Positions 49,452 to 62,640 of a stretch of 64,000 bases of DNA are shown here, in pieces. A model generated the notes under the pieces. That model was not told where the DNA came from. It worked only from the letters and a program-made list of their open reading frames with translations, and ran no database searches. A program made the position numbers and the translations under genes. The number at the start of each line of letters is the position of its first letter. The stretch's first letter is position 1. Source of the stretch: Sindora glabra (taxonomy: Eukaryota > Streptophyta > Magnoliopsida > Fabales > Fabaceae); contig CM035228.1 of NCBI GenBank assembly GCA_020226215.1, forward strand, positions 64,763,989 to 64,827,988, given 5' to 3'.

Positions 49452-49600
49452 TACATGCATAATTATTTTATAAAAAAATATAATTAATATGATTTGGTGT
49501 GTAAAGAGGAATGCTTTAATTTTAATACATGCATAATTATTTTTAAAAAAAGGATATGATTAATAGGATTCAATATGTGAAAAGAAATGCTTTAATTTAA
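49452..49600. repeat. 74-bp tandem duplication
   Basis: TACATGCATAATTATTTT occurs at 49452 and 49526. Each copy ends in a GAATGCTTTAATTTTAA or AAATGCTTTAATTT motif. Confidence 0.85.
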
Positions 49601-52600
49601 GTTTTGTTTGTTTTGACAGAAAATATTTTTTATAAAATTAAATTATAAAATATTAAAAAATAAGAGTTTTTTCATTTATTTTATGTTAAATATAAATAAT
49701 TTAGGAAAAATAATTTCTATCATTTCAAAAAAAAATTATTAACCCTCACGACATGGTTTTAGATATTATTTTTTAACCAACGGTGGCGAGTGACCTTTCA
49801 CTCTATCAACATTTTCTCAGAAAAAAATTTTCAACGAAGCACACGGAGCCAAGTGTTAACTTTTTAAACACAATACAGATTTCAGCCAGAAATACTTCAG
49901 TTCAGCCCTGAATTCTTTCAAACGCACTTTTTCTTGGTTTCTTTTCACGTGCATCCCTCGTGGGTAGGGGTGGAAATATTACAACACTATTGTTTGAGAT
50001 ATAATTGTTTGAGAAGAGATCTAGTTATGGTTTTTAGGGAATCATATTAAAGAATTAAGCTATGTATCTAATCATACTCAGTCTGTTGGATTTGGCTGGC
50101 ATTGATCGCGTATTGTCGATTCAAATTTTGAATAAGGATGATCATTATGGAGATAATTCTTTTCATTGGACATTTGCAAGCATGGATACATGTTTTTCTC
50201 TTTCCTAGTAGTGTGTCTTTTTGTGACGATATTCTTCTGTTGAAAGATTTTAAAATATCTAGCTAGAGTTGAAAAGTACTAAGCTGTTAGGTTGTTCTTG
50301 AGAACTAAGATTGAATAGCTTGTAAATTTGTTGCTCCTTGAGATTCTGGTGCATTTATTGGGCTGCAGAACTACCAAGTCTTTTTTAAAAATTTCATTCA
50401 AATGAGTAAATTAAATGTACTAAATTTGTAGAGAATTAGGTATCACATAGTTTTGTATCATTGTATCTGCCGGGACAATTTGGCTTAAGTAGCTGATTGG
50501 TTTCGTTTTGATCCGAAGTATGAGAAATTAAAATTATAGCTATGCTAGATGGTCATCATTTATTTTCCTTTTCTCAACTGGCCTATCGCTGTTTCGTTTT
50601 GATCATATGAAGACATGAGAAGAAAACCCTTGCTAAGATCAGCCATAAACAAGATGTTACAAAAGCAGTTCCTGTTTATACGTGGCTTGCATTGCTTTGT
50701 TGTGGCGAACATCCTCGTGAATGAATCAAGGAATAAAATGATGGAGTTGGACTATCCCAGGCAAGGAGGAAGCTCCATGGAACCAATTCGACAAGTAATT
50801 CCATGTATCATCAGGTGGGAACCTGACTAAAATTCTAATCCCAGCTCAAGTTAAACATATTTGTATTGATATTTTGGTTTTAGCTCACTGCTTGATTTTC
50901 CACCCATCACAATCCGGGACTTATGTTTTATAATGATTCTTCAAAAAGCAGTGCTATTTTTTTAACATGCATATGGAAATTCTGCTGATATTTCGTAGAG
51001 GGTTTTCTATGGTAACTCTGAGAATACCTTTGTCAAAGCCATTGATACTTTTGTTTAAGGCACACGCTTTTACCTTCTTGGCATGTCTACTTACTCTGTC
51101 ATCCCCTAGAAGGTATATTAAATTGTTCATTCTCAATTTTGTGAGCAATGAAACTAGGATTGTTAGCTGGACGAGATAATGGCAGAGACCCGTCCTTGAA
51201 GAGCTCAGCTTTGTTATCTAGCTTGCGTAAAAGAACTGGTATGAGATAAGCTAGATCAGCAGACAATGGTGATTTTGAACTACCAATTCCTTAAATTTTC
51301 AGAGTAAGGTTCTGGCCGAGGTTGATTCCTTGATAATGGGAAATCAGAAAGAATGGTGCAATGAATCCAGCGCGCTCTATCAGTGGAGGGAAGTCTTTAA
51401 TTTTTGATTGGGTGGATGGGTGGATTCCCTGAAAATCTTCTTGAAAGGCTTTCTTTTATAGCTATGATCACAGGAAACTTGAACAGACTGATTCCACTCA
51501 GCAGTGATCAAATTCCCCACCCCTGCCAATTTTTCTTCAGATCGAGCCTCGCTTCCATTATAGATATTTGCTTGACCCTCCTGAAGATAGACCAGAAAAA
51601 TGAGCCCGGATCAAGGAGATAATCTAATCACATTTTGCAGAGAATACCTTGTAGAGAGTTCATGTCAAGCCTATCCATGGCAATTGCATTCGCTTTTGAG
51701 CCAGCGCAAGCTTTTTGTTGTTGCATTTTTGCTGACTAAAGTGCATGAGCTTGACATAATTGGCAAAAATCCCTTGCTTTTTTTTTCTTTCCTTTTTTTT
51801 AATAGTGAGACTGCTTTGGTTTATTTGGTGAGTTCAAGTTCAATCTCATAATGATGATCATTTCTACTGTTTTCTTTCATTTATTGTTTCATCAAACTTG
51901 TTTTGTGGTGGGAAAATTCGGACAACTTGGAAACCAATTTTCATGTGGCAAGCAGCAGAACACTTTGGAGGATGAGGAGAGATTAGGCATTGCTCTATTT
52001 GGTGTCATCGTTCTGCTGTTTAGAGTCTCTGATAACAGTATTGAATTCTTAAAGATGTCAAAATCTTAGATGAGAGAGGGAAAGCTTGAAACTGAAGCTC
52101 CAATTAACTATCTTTTGATACAAAGAACAGGAGAGCTTCAATGTCAATCATTCTTGTGTTTGGTTTCTGCTTACAAAGGGGATTTTATCCCAGACAGCCA
52201 CATAATTGTTATTTTAGTTAGTGAGATTACTAGGGCAGATTACAAGTTTATCCATGAGAGTTGACTTTATTCACAGAATAGAATTGTGGGGACAAAAAGA
52301 TTTTTACAGAGTTGGCTTATTTGATAAGATAGAATTGTGGTGACAAGGAGATTTTAGGTTCAAATCTCGCTGGTGGTCTCTTGTTAATAAAATTCACCAA
52401 TTGCCTTACACCCTGATTATTGTAGCCTATCAATCTCACAATTTTCTTTTACCATAAAAGGAAAAAAAAAAGGAAGTTTCAAATTGAGGGATTGAGATTT
52501 GTTTGTATCGGACTTTGAAACTCTGACTAGATTTGACTTGTAGTCTAAGCCTCCGATGAAATGCTCAGGAATCAGAACAAATTGAGATATGTTCTCCGTT

Positions 52601-52867
52601 TTTTCTCATTTTTTTTCCTCGTTCAAAACGAATTTTTACACATATGATGATGCTTTCAAAATGGGTTTGTTGCGTATGTCTTGAATAAAGTTGTAGGTTT
52701 TATGAAAGTTTAATATGATATTCGCACTTCTTTATATAAAATTTTGAAATTTTCATAATAAATTGCAAGTGTGTACAAGTTTTGTGTATAATATATACAT
52801 AAAAATGTACAACTTTATTGCAACAAAGTAAATTTTGAAAATTTTGCCTTTTTATAAAAAGTTGTAA
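49601..52867. other. Unassigned, mostly non-repetitive stretch
   Basis: From about 49900 to 52270 the composition resembles transcribed plant DNA, with GC higher than the flanks and T-rich tracts. Many short frames occur (50615-50830, 51404-51622, 51600-51851, 51851-52069, 52070-52264). None carries a known domain and no consistent exon chain emerges. It could be UTR or intron DNA of a neighbouring gene, or a non-coding transcript. At 52273-52375 the motif GAATTGTGGKGACAARRAGA occurs twice, about 55 bp apart, followed by a B-box-like GGTTCAAATCTC. Confidence 0.3.
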
Positions 52868-52875
52868 AATTCTAT
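52868..52875. repeat. MULE target-site duplication, left
   Basis: AATTCTAT lies directly before the left terminal inverted repeat. The same eight bases follow the right end at 59780-59787. Mutator-like elements make 8-11-bp duplications. Confidence 0.8.
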
Positions 52876-53045
52876 GGGAAAAAAATGTAAATTATCTCTT
52901 TCAACTTTGAGTTGATTTGATTTTGCCCCCTTGTACCATAAAAACTTGGAAATAATCTCCTTTAAATATGAAGAATTTGGAAATTACACCTACCATTAAT
53001 TTCATTTACCGATTCCTTCCATCATGTGACTTGCATGTGGTCTAG
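52876..53045. repeat. MULE left terminal inverted repeat
   Basis: Aligns to the reverse complement of about 59612-59779 with scattered mismatches. The best-conserved core is at 52942-53036. Confidence 0.8.
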
Positions 53046-55170
53046 GCACCATATGTAAATTTATTATTGGTAGCCTCTACCATCATTTCATAACATTATC
53101 TCATCTCACTCATCAAAATACTCTCATATCATGCCAAAAAAATCCAAAAAAGCTAAAAAAAATGTAAATAAAATTGTAACCCAAAATTTCAATTTTCCTA
53201 AAACCTATTTGATATCATAGTTCTCTCGCCCCTACAGTTTGAAAAACCCTAAGATGAACTCCAATAGCCAATTAAATTAAAGATTTAGTGTGATCGAATG
53301 CAAGGCCAATTCACTTCTATGATTGTAGGCTTTGATCTTGAGTGTGAACATTCAATACATAAGCAAACTATGAAAGGCATTTTTATGGGTGTGAGGTGGA
53401 GTGATCTAGATTTTGGCAATTTTTTTGGCTAGGTAGATGATACAAATGTTTTTGATCGCAACGTTTGTGAAGAGATGCTAGAAAAGGCCTCAAGCTTGGA
53501 TTTCCTTTATAAATGCCCCCACATTTTTTTTGTTGTTGAAATCATACTATCATATATACCTCACACACCAATATTTATTTATTTTTTCACAAAATGAGAA
53601 TGGTTGATATGTTAAATAATTATAAGTTATAAATCTTTCTTTATAATTCAAATGTGAGGTTAGAGAGCTTTACTACTAGCAATGATCCAAAGACAAGATT
53701 TTTATGTTATTTGAAGATAGGCTACGAAACAAATATCCAACGACAACACTAAAGTAGCAATTTTCTTTGTTTTTAACTTTTGATTTTATTAGCAATTCAA
53801 TGTGAAGTATAACTAATATGAAGGTATTACAGCTAATTTTCATCTAGTTTTCTAATTCATTAGAGAATTATAAGCTAACTAGAGGGAAAACTTAATTAGT
53901 GAAGAAAAAAAAACCCTACCATTAAAGTTTTAAACATCAACTAGTAAATTGTGTTAGTTATAATTGTTAGAATACCCTCTTATTGTATTAGTTATAATTG
54001 GTTAGTGTATAAAAGACAAATAGTAAGATAGAGGCAAAAAATCAAAGTGATTAAAAAGATAGAGATACCCATATCATAATTTTAAGCAATTGGTTCTAGC
54101 AAGTAAGATTTTATACTTAGGCCACAATGTGTGGAATGATTAAAATGATCTATGAGTCAATGTTCAAGAATAAAAGTATCAAGATAAACAATCTTAATTC
54201 TTACAACATTCCTAAGTAATATAAGCAATCTTTAGTCCTTATCTTGGCACAATATGCATTCTTTGCTTTAAAAAATTGCTTTTTAGATTAATATATAAAC
54301 ATAAGTCGTTGCATCAACATAGCAACCTGCTAAATATCATATACACTCAAATTATTGTTGAAATCATTAGCCCACCCTTCATCATCATATATCTATGTAT
54401 TAAATTATTAATTTTTTGTCATTTTTTCTTTTCATTTTTCCATTTAATACAAACATAAAGCTTGTCGCTAGTCTTTATATATATACAATAAAGAGACTCA
54501 AATGGCTAGGATCTAGATTTGTATCATTTTTTCATTCACAATTCTTTACTAATGAGGCTTCTTATCCAATTCATCTCACATCATCACTTATGACCTATAA
54601 AAACATCATAATAAAAGAAAATCCATCTCTTCCCCATAAGAGCTTTGTGCTCTAATCATGTGCCCTTCACATTCATTTTCAAATTCTTCAAAAGTTGGAC
54701 ATTTAGCTGCTTATTTGTCAACCATTATATAGTAATCCCAAAAATATAAAGTGGACATATTGAAATATCCTAGTCAATAATAGATTGTAAAAAAGAAGTA
54801 TTGAAATTAGGCATTTCCCATTCTAAATTCTCTAAAATGAGTTTCAGAAGACCATTACATTTTAATCTCAAAATATAACAACTAAGGCACTAAAAATTGA
54901 CTTCATCTACTCATCACTATTTGTTAGAGCTATAGATTATTTTGTCAAACTATATGAATTCCTTGACATAGGAAATGGGCAAAGTAGATTCCCTTTCTTT
55001 ACTTGTAACTCATTGTAGTCCCATATGGCCAATATGGTGTAAGATTCCTTTTCATTGACTTTAGTGACTTTGGCTTTATTACTTTAGCTTGTAAACCATT
55101 TTTTTGGTCTTGGGCATCTTTATTTTAAAATAAATAAATTAAAGTTGAGAAAAAAATAAATAACATATTA
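53046..55170. other. MULE interior without recognised gene
   Basis: AT-rich interior between the left inverted repeat and the 3' end of the transposase remnant. Plus-strand frames at 54276-54655 have no domain. A short GC-richer piece at 53215-53520 could be captured or UTR DNA, but I cannot identify it. Confidence 0.35.
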
Positions 55171-55179
55171 AACATTAGA

Positions 55180-58100
55180 TGAATTTCCATTACTTAGAAA
55201 GTTACAACCTATTGAAGAGATGCAGTAGCTTAACGTCCATTTGCAAATGCATCAGCTTCACTTTTAATAATAGTTCTACCAACTTCACTTTCAATAATAG
55301 ATTCAACTACATATTCACACTAATTAGGTGTCATAAACTTTTGCCTTTTGGATTTGTTTTTATGAGTTTTTAACCTTGAGGTTTTTGGTTGCTTACAACT
55401 TATAAAGTTATGGCCATAATTTCCATAATTCGAGCACTTTATTTTTGTCCTCTTCCTACTTATTCTATTTGGATTGTTTGGCTCCTTTTCTTCTATAATT
55501 CTTTTCTACTTAGGCCTTCCTATCAAGGTCTTCACTTTTGGAGGCAAGATCTCCACATATCTAGGATAAGGCCATATTTCCTTTTTTAGCATTGGATTAA
55601 TATGATAGGCATAACACTTGAGAAAGGTTTCCTTGGAATAACATCTGTCTAAATAATTTTCAAGCCTTCCCTTATCCCTATAAATTGCAATAATACCATG
55701 GCCACAAAGGATAGCACTAAGTTACCATTTCCTACAAGTACATATTCTTTCATGTAGATTGATAACATTATGGCTACCATTAAAATATCTTACCTTAATG
55801 TCTTATTTCCATCAAAATCAATTATCTAATTCCTAGCATTAGTTTTTAATAACTCTAACTTTTGTAAAATCCTTAGGCATATTATTTATGTGTACTGCAA
55901 AATGATATCTCTCTTGATTTGGAGTCTTTTCATCAGTTACCTCATTATCATTTCCATCATAGTTATGATTGGTTTGTTATCTCTTGATTCCTTTATGTAT
56001 GCATTGAATGTCTCAAAAATGTTATTTAGTAGCTTGTTACACTTAAGGTTATCATTATGAGTATACTTGTGAAAAATAGCATAACAAGATATATAACTTC
56101 ATAACTCAATAACATCCTGTAGGTTATATATATAACTATTGAATAGAAGATAAAAAGTTAGAAAGAGATTTTGCCTATAACCATAACATATAAAATAAGG
56201 ATTAACTACTTGTATTTTGCTAACTCATTTAACTAAGAGCTTATTTCAATATTAACAAAATATAATTTGACAAAACCTTGACAGCAATATTAACAAATCC
56301 TATTTGAATCTTTATTTTTCACATACAATGACCAAAGCCCATTCTATATAATTACATGATGTTATGTGGATGTGGAAATATTATAGAAATAATATATCAA
56401 ATTTTATCGCCACCTTATAAATTTATTATCATTTGAATATCCTTTGAAAAATAGCATGATAAACATTATCATCTAAATATCACTACCTTGCCTATCATAT
56501 CATTTGAATATTATCACCTTATAAATTTAATATCATCTAGCTTTCTTATGAATAATAGCTCCAAACCTTCTAAGTTTTTGATAACTATATCACCACCTTG
56601 CTGACTTATTATTATGAAAATAGTTTATTAGTCAAGTTGCATATTTTGTTATTAAATTATATCTCTATTCCTACATACACTACATTTTCAAATTATGGTC
56701 TATCATTTAATGGTTGTCAATCCAATTTATAAGCCTAGAAAAATTCTTGAAATTTTAAAAGTACCATTATTGTGATAATCATACTTATTCTCAACTAGAA
56801 ATTAATAAAAATGTCAGAAACAACATTCCCACTTAAAATTACTTGCACCATAGCCTTCTAGTCCTTTTAGCCATTTATATGCTTTATTATCAATTATTTC
56901 AATCTATTGCATATAACGATTATGCTCATATTCTTTTGTAAGCCTTTGCTACATTCCACATCAAATCTTCAATACCTTTTCTTTGTAGCCTTGTTTCTTA
57001 AAATTGGAATAAATATGCCTAACATAAAACATATGGTCTACATTAGGCATAATCTCCTTAAACAATTGCTCCAATCCCTAACGTATGGTTAATAAAATAA
57101 AAATGTTAATCAAAGCAAAATATAAATAAATTCACATGAAAAAAATTTAAAGCAGCACTTACTTTCTATTAATTAGATATGAATACCCATCCCATCTCTT
57201 GAACAGTCTCAATATCTTCAAAAAGTATCTCTAGGAACCACCTCCATGTTTCTTTGTTCTTTATAAATGTCTAAGTTGTTGGAAACATATTATCATTAGC
57301 ATCCCTCCTAATGGTAAAAAGCAATTGACCTTTATATCTACTTTTTAGATGGCAACCATCAACACCAATTACCTTCTAGAAACCCTCTAAAAAACACTAC
57401 CATTCAAGTGAATTTTCACAATAGATCCCATATTAGACTTTAGGATGATAGCTCCATATCTTCTAAGTTTAGAATATTGTTTGTCCTCATCTCCAAATAC
57501 CAATTTCATAGTAATTCTCTTAGCCTTGTAGCTCTTGTCCATGCTAACTTCAAAACTAAACTTTTTATAGAAGTCATTTTTTATTGCATTGCATTCCTAT
57601 AGTAGAATATCCCTGAAGTTCTCCAAGTGTTTTTTCCCTAATCATTTATTAGTAACCCTATTACATTTTTCATGCCTCCTACACTTATGTTTATTATGAA
57701 AAGTCTTCATTTGGAAACATTGCCGATCTTGGTCCTATGATTCCCTTATTTTCTAACCACATCTTTTCTTGCAAAGGCTAGTGATTTTGCTAGCTTCACT
57801 ATAAGGAAATACTATGTCATACCCACATTTAATTATCCACTTTGAGATAACTTTCCTAAAAATATCATAGGAATTAAACTTCATTCCAACTTCCAAATGA
57901 ATATCTTCATGTAAATCTATCTTTGTATTAAATTCCTTGTATTTTTTCTTCTTTACACCATAATCACTATCATTACCACTATTCACACTTCTAAGGTTGT
58001 CGCCATCTTTATATTCAAATGCAATCTCTTCATGTGGTTGACATGTAATTTGTTTTACAACATTTAAATGTTAGCTTGGCTCATACATCCATTCATTGAC

Positions 58101-58790
58101 ATTCTTTAAAAGATTAAGATCAACATCCTTATCAAATACATCATTCCCTTCCTTATTTAAGTTATCTTCAAATTTTGATAATTAGGAGTCATCGCTTTCC
58201 TCACCCTGCTTAAAATTAGGGTCTTCATTAGTTTAACATCTATATCACTAACATCTAGCTCAACTAGTTCAACAACCACTCGAGATTGAGATTTAGGTTC
58301 TCTAACATAGGGCTTTGGTTTAGAATTTTCAATATAATCCTTTTTTTCAATGTTCCTAACTTGTACCTCATTTACATCATTTTGTATTACTGTTGGAGTC
58401 TTTTCATTTACTATCAAGGGTTTAGTCAAATTCATCCCACTACAAATATTATTATCATGTTTAGAATAAACTTCTATTATTTTATGATCCTTTGCTTCTA
58501 TTCTTTTCACTAGTGTCTTAACGTGGTCATCACTTGGCATTTTCATCATTCCAATATCAAGTGTTCACTAGGAAATTTATAGTAATAACATTTAACATTG
58601 GTGTAACTGATTGACTCAGCCTTTTTAACAAACTCAATCATGCTCATATAATCAATATCTAATTTAAACAACATCACCTCTTACATATTGAAATTTTGGA
58701 ATTATTTCCAAATCTACCTCTATGTTGTATTTCCAAACCACATAATAGAAGTCTATAAACCATTTAGGAATAAAGTCAATTATAGATATT
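55180..58790 (-). pseudogene. mudrA-type MULE transposase (broken)
   Basis: Minus-strand domains appear in standard order. The N-terminal PB1-like region is at 58790-58400 (YVRGDVV, DYMSMIEFVKKAESISY). An acidic linker lies at 58157-58400. The MuDR DNA-binding domain is at 57920-57750 (LEVGMKFNSYDIFRKVISKW). Next come HNKHKCRRHEKCNRVTNKWL-like residues. The DDE transposase core runs 57380-56900: VIGVDGCHLKSRYKGQLL, DAND, NKETWRWFLE, MGWVFISN, MPNVDHMFYVRH. The SWIM zinc finger is at 55745-55690 (CTCRKW, a stop, LSAILCGHGIIAI). Last is a zinc knuckle at 55440-55395 (KCSNYGNYGHNFISC, with the second cysteine replaced by tyrosine). Stops and frameshifts occur in several domains. In intact elements this protein moves the transposon. 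Confidence 0.88.
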
Positions 58791-59611
58791 TTGATGCAAA
58801 TCAAATAGCTATACAATAAAAACAAAGGAAAAAAAGAGTAAGAGGGTAAAAAAAATTCCATAATCTATGCATTTCATTTAAATAAACTTGGATAGAAATT
58901 TTGAAGAAATTTTATTAGTTTTTACATGTTCTCTGGCACACAACCTATCATTTTTATAGAAATGATTTTGTCATGTTTGGAACGATAATCTAGTTTAATA
59001 ATTTAGCTTGAAGATGTATTTTAATGGTGCTCACTAAACTACATTAGGTAGATTTGTAAACTTGAACCATCAATTACAAAACTAAACTAGCAAAAAAAAA
59101 AATAGAATAGGAACATAATAAAATTTTTTCCAAATAATAAATGGATTCAACAAAAAAAAGTCCTAGCTTAACAAATAAAATATTGGATCATCAATCACAA
59201 AACCAACTAAATAAATATATAGTAAAGTTAAAAAATAATCCTAATTAGAATAAATAAAGTTAACTTTTTATCAACTAACCTATAGCCATTTTTTGCATAA
59301 CTGTGAATAATATAGTTCGTGGTTTGTTCCCTTTCGTTATGATGTTTAATTGTCTCTTCTTCAGGTTTCCTGGATTTGTTCTCTAATTAAAGAAGAGCAA
59401 TTGTGTTGCTATGGGGAAATAGAAGCATCAATGGAAAAAACGAAGTTTGTAGGTAATAAGTTCTAGGTAAATAAGAAAAGGAAAAAAAAGAATTTAGTCA
59501 AAATGCTATTGCAATGGGTTTTTTTAATGACATGATTTTTATCTTTTGTTAACTAGGACAAAAATAATGTGAGGTGGATTTTTTTTAGGGTCAACTAATT
59601 AAAAAATTACA

Positions 59612-59779
59612 CGTGTAAATTTAGTCATGTGCAAGTCACATGATAAATGGAATTCATTAATCAAATTAATGGTGGATATAATTTCCAAATTTTTCATACT
59701 TGAAAAAGGTTATTTCCAAGTTCTCATAACACAAGAGAATAAAATCCAACTACTTTAAAGTTAAATTTTCATTTTTCCT
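59612..59779. repeat. MULE right terminal inverted repeat
   Basis: The outer end reads ...CATTTTTCCT, followed by the AATTCTAT duplication at 59780-59787. See the left repeat for the shared blocks. Confidence 0.8.
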
Positions 59780-59787
59780 AATTCTAT

Positions 59788-59999
59788 ATATAAAATTACA
59801 ACCTTCTCACCCAAAAGTATGCATTGATACAATTTAGAATAAGCAGAACCCTCTTAAAATGTCAAATATTGATGCTCTATAAATTTTGTTTATCTGTTTT
59901 GAAAAATGATAAATTTATTATTTTTGCTTTGTAAGTAATATTTTATATATCAAAACATAAAATTACTTTTACTCAGTTCAACTAATAACCACTTTGATA
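59788..59999. other. Short intergenic flank
   Basis: Nothing recognisable between the MULE and the AT-rich dispersed repeat. Confidence 0.4.
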
Positions 60000-60620
60000 T
60001 TTTACCCTTGCTATAAGTTTAAAAATTATAATAAATATAATTTATAATAATAAAAATAATTTATTAATTACTAAAATATTAATATAATTAAAGTAACTAT
60101 AACTATTAATTATATGAAATATAATTATTTTATTAATTATATAATTAATAGAATGGAATGAGTATTATAAAAATAAATATTAAATATTACATCATAACTA
60201 TGAATTGCAAATATAATCATATGTATAATTATAATAGAAATTTAGTTCTAAATATAATTATATTTATTACATATGTATGTTATATTATTCTAATTATTAA
60301 CTTATGTTTATGAGACATATTATTTATTATTTTTATATTCAATTATTAAAATGAAAAATTGATAATTCTTATCTCTTTTATATAAATTTGATAAAATTAA
60401 TTATTTAACTAATATTTTTCATTTTAATTATATTAAGATAATTCAATATAAATATATATAGTCTTAATTTTTTATCTAAGTTTTTTTATTTTTTAGTAAA
60501 TTAAAAAATAAGAAATTACAAATTTAGTAAAATTACTTGGAAAGAGATATAAAAAAATATAGTTTCAAAAGAGGAGAAAATTACTAATTCTATTCTTGAA
60601 ATTATAAGGCATTAATAATA
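60000..60620. repeat. Dispersed AT-rich repeat, copy 2 (inverted)
   Basis: Reverse-complement homology to 39480-40290, with conserved block order and many small differences. It is an old, non-coding family of unknown type. Confidence 0.6.
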
Positions 60621-62640
60621 TAGTCTCCAAAATTAAAGTAGAAGGCTAATTTTATCTCTAAATTACAATTTATATAAACAAATTTGTCCATCTGCATAGA
60701 TGATTTTGTCCCTTTAATTTGTATAGAAGGGCAAATTTGTTTATATAAACTATTATTCAAAGAAGAAATTAACCATTCAATATAATTTAAGAAATATTTT
60801 ATTAGTGCTTTACAATTTCAAGAACAAAATTGAGAATTTTATTTTTAAAAAAGGATAAGTAAAGATAATTAAAATATAAAGTACTTGTACTCCTTCTCCC
60901 TCACTCTCTTATTTATCTATCTATCTATCTATCTATCTATTTATAATGTTTTGGACTAAAAAAAATTAAGCTTAATTGGCCTAATTTTTCTTATATAGGT
61001 AGGAAAGTGAGAGGGGAGTGAGGAGGAGGGAGTGTGATTAGTATCACTCTAAAACTTATTGATATTTTTTATATTATAATTTTACATGATATATTAATTA
61101 TTTTAATAATATTTCTCAAAAATTCCAAAGTTAAATCAAATAAAATATAGCAAATGTTAATTTCTCAATGTTAATTAAACAATTTTGAATATTTCTTAGG
61201 ATATTTACAATGAAAATTACTTCTTATATAGTACAAATTTCTATAGAAACTTACTTCTTATATGGCCCAAATAACCCTTGAATAATTTCAATTTCAAGAT
61301 TAGAGAGTTATAAAATAGTGAAATGACTTTCCATGTGAATCAAACAATTCTTAAATAATTGTTTGTTTTAATAGAAAACATTTTCTCTAAGAATATAGTT
61401 ATAAAATATTAAAATGATAAAAAATTATTTATATGGCCAATGTTAAATATAAAGAGTTTGGTGAAAAATAATTTCTTTTTCATAACTTTAAGAATTATTT
61501 CTTTAATCACAAGATATTCATGAACATGACTATCTTTTATTTATATATAAGGAAATAAAATTTTTTTATAAAAATATTTTCAAAAAAAAAATATAGCCTT
61601 AAATACTTTTTGAAGACTAATTCGCTCCGATGCCAATGCCATTTAGACACAATTTTTACACACCTATATATTGCTTGAGCTTGTGCGATGCATGTTTTTA
61701 TTAATACTTTTAATTATAAAATAAGGTTATATTTATTGATTTTGTATATTTGTGAATGAATAAAGAGTTTAGATTTGATTCATTATTAAAAAAGTTTTAC
61801 ACTATTAGTGAACAAAAAAATATATCATTAAGAAGTTTTAATAACAATAAAAAAGTTTTAATATTTTTTAATTGATATGATAATAGATGATAATATAAAA
61901 TTAATTTATACTGACAATGGATGAAAATTAAATTCATGAATAAAAGATAAAAAATTTGAAACCACAATTGATAATTGGAGAAATATTAATCTTTAATTTT
62001 TTTTCAGTACAATTAAATAGGGTGGATCTTGTCTCTATAAAAGGAGATTTTTCGTAAATGCCTTTGATGTCAGACGTTCATCTAGGTAATAACATTATGA
62101 ACACTCAAATTTGGGATATAATTTACATATACTTGTTTAAGTTTTGCAATTTGATATTATTTATCTCAATATTTGGTAGCCATTACCATTAGCAAATGAT
62201 AAAATAATATAAAAAAAGGAATAACAATTTGATAAATAAATGAGGTGATTTTATACATTCTAATATTTTAATTTTTTTACCCTTTTACAATTTGAGTTTA
62301 TCAATTTATTATAAAAATATTTTAAAAAATTTAATGATTTAATTAAAATAAATTAATTAACTATAAAAAGAGTGTTGTAGGTATGCATAATATAAATATA
62401 AAAAGAAAAGTACAACCATAAAACTTGGTATACTAATCACTTGTTTCTGTTTCTAAGAGTAAAAAACCTTAGTAGTAGTAAAACTATTAAAAGAAAGGAA
62501 GAACATATATTAGTTGTCAAATGCAACGAGTAAGACTTTTTTTAAAAACTTTACTTTGAAACTTGTCTTAGAAGATTTACGTATGAGTTTTAAAAATATT
62601 ATATTTAAAGTTTAATATTTTAAAAAAATTTAAAAATGGA
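60621..62640. other. AT-rich intergenic DNA
   Basis: No coding signal. It contains the TATC microsatellite. A small inverted pair (AGAAGGCTAATTTTATCTC near 60640 and GGCAAATTTGTTTATATAAA near 60728) suggests MITE debris. Confidence 0.35.
60913..60942. repeat. (TATC)n microsatellite
   Basis: About seven TATC units in a row. Confidence 0.95.

Larger units (their letters stand above)
52876..59779 (-). mobile_element. Mutator-like element (MULE), 6.9 kb, long TIRs, decayed
   Basis: Long imperfect inverted repeats of about 160 bp bound the element. The left begins GGGAAAAAAATGTAAATT. The reverse complement of the right begins AGGAAAAATGAAAATTT. Both share AACTTGGAAATAA, AATTTGGAAATTA, ACCATTAATTT and ATCATGTGACTTGCA in the same order. 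An 8-bp duplication AATTCTAT flanks the element. The minus strand carries a complete but broken mudrA-type transposase. The leftmost 2 kb inside the element (53050-55150) holds no recognisable second gene. Confidence 0.88.

Noticed and set aside
52330..52375. tRNA or SINE suggested by GGTTCAAATCTC
   Set aside because: No A box at the right spacing and no cloverleaf could be drawn.
54276..55589. Plus-strand frames inside the MULE
   Set aside because: Those after 55180 are shadows of the minus-strand transposase. The others have no domain.
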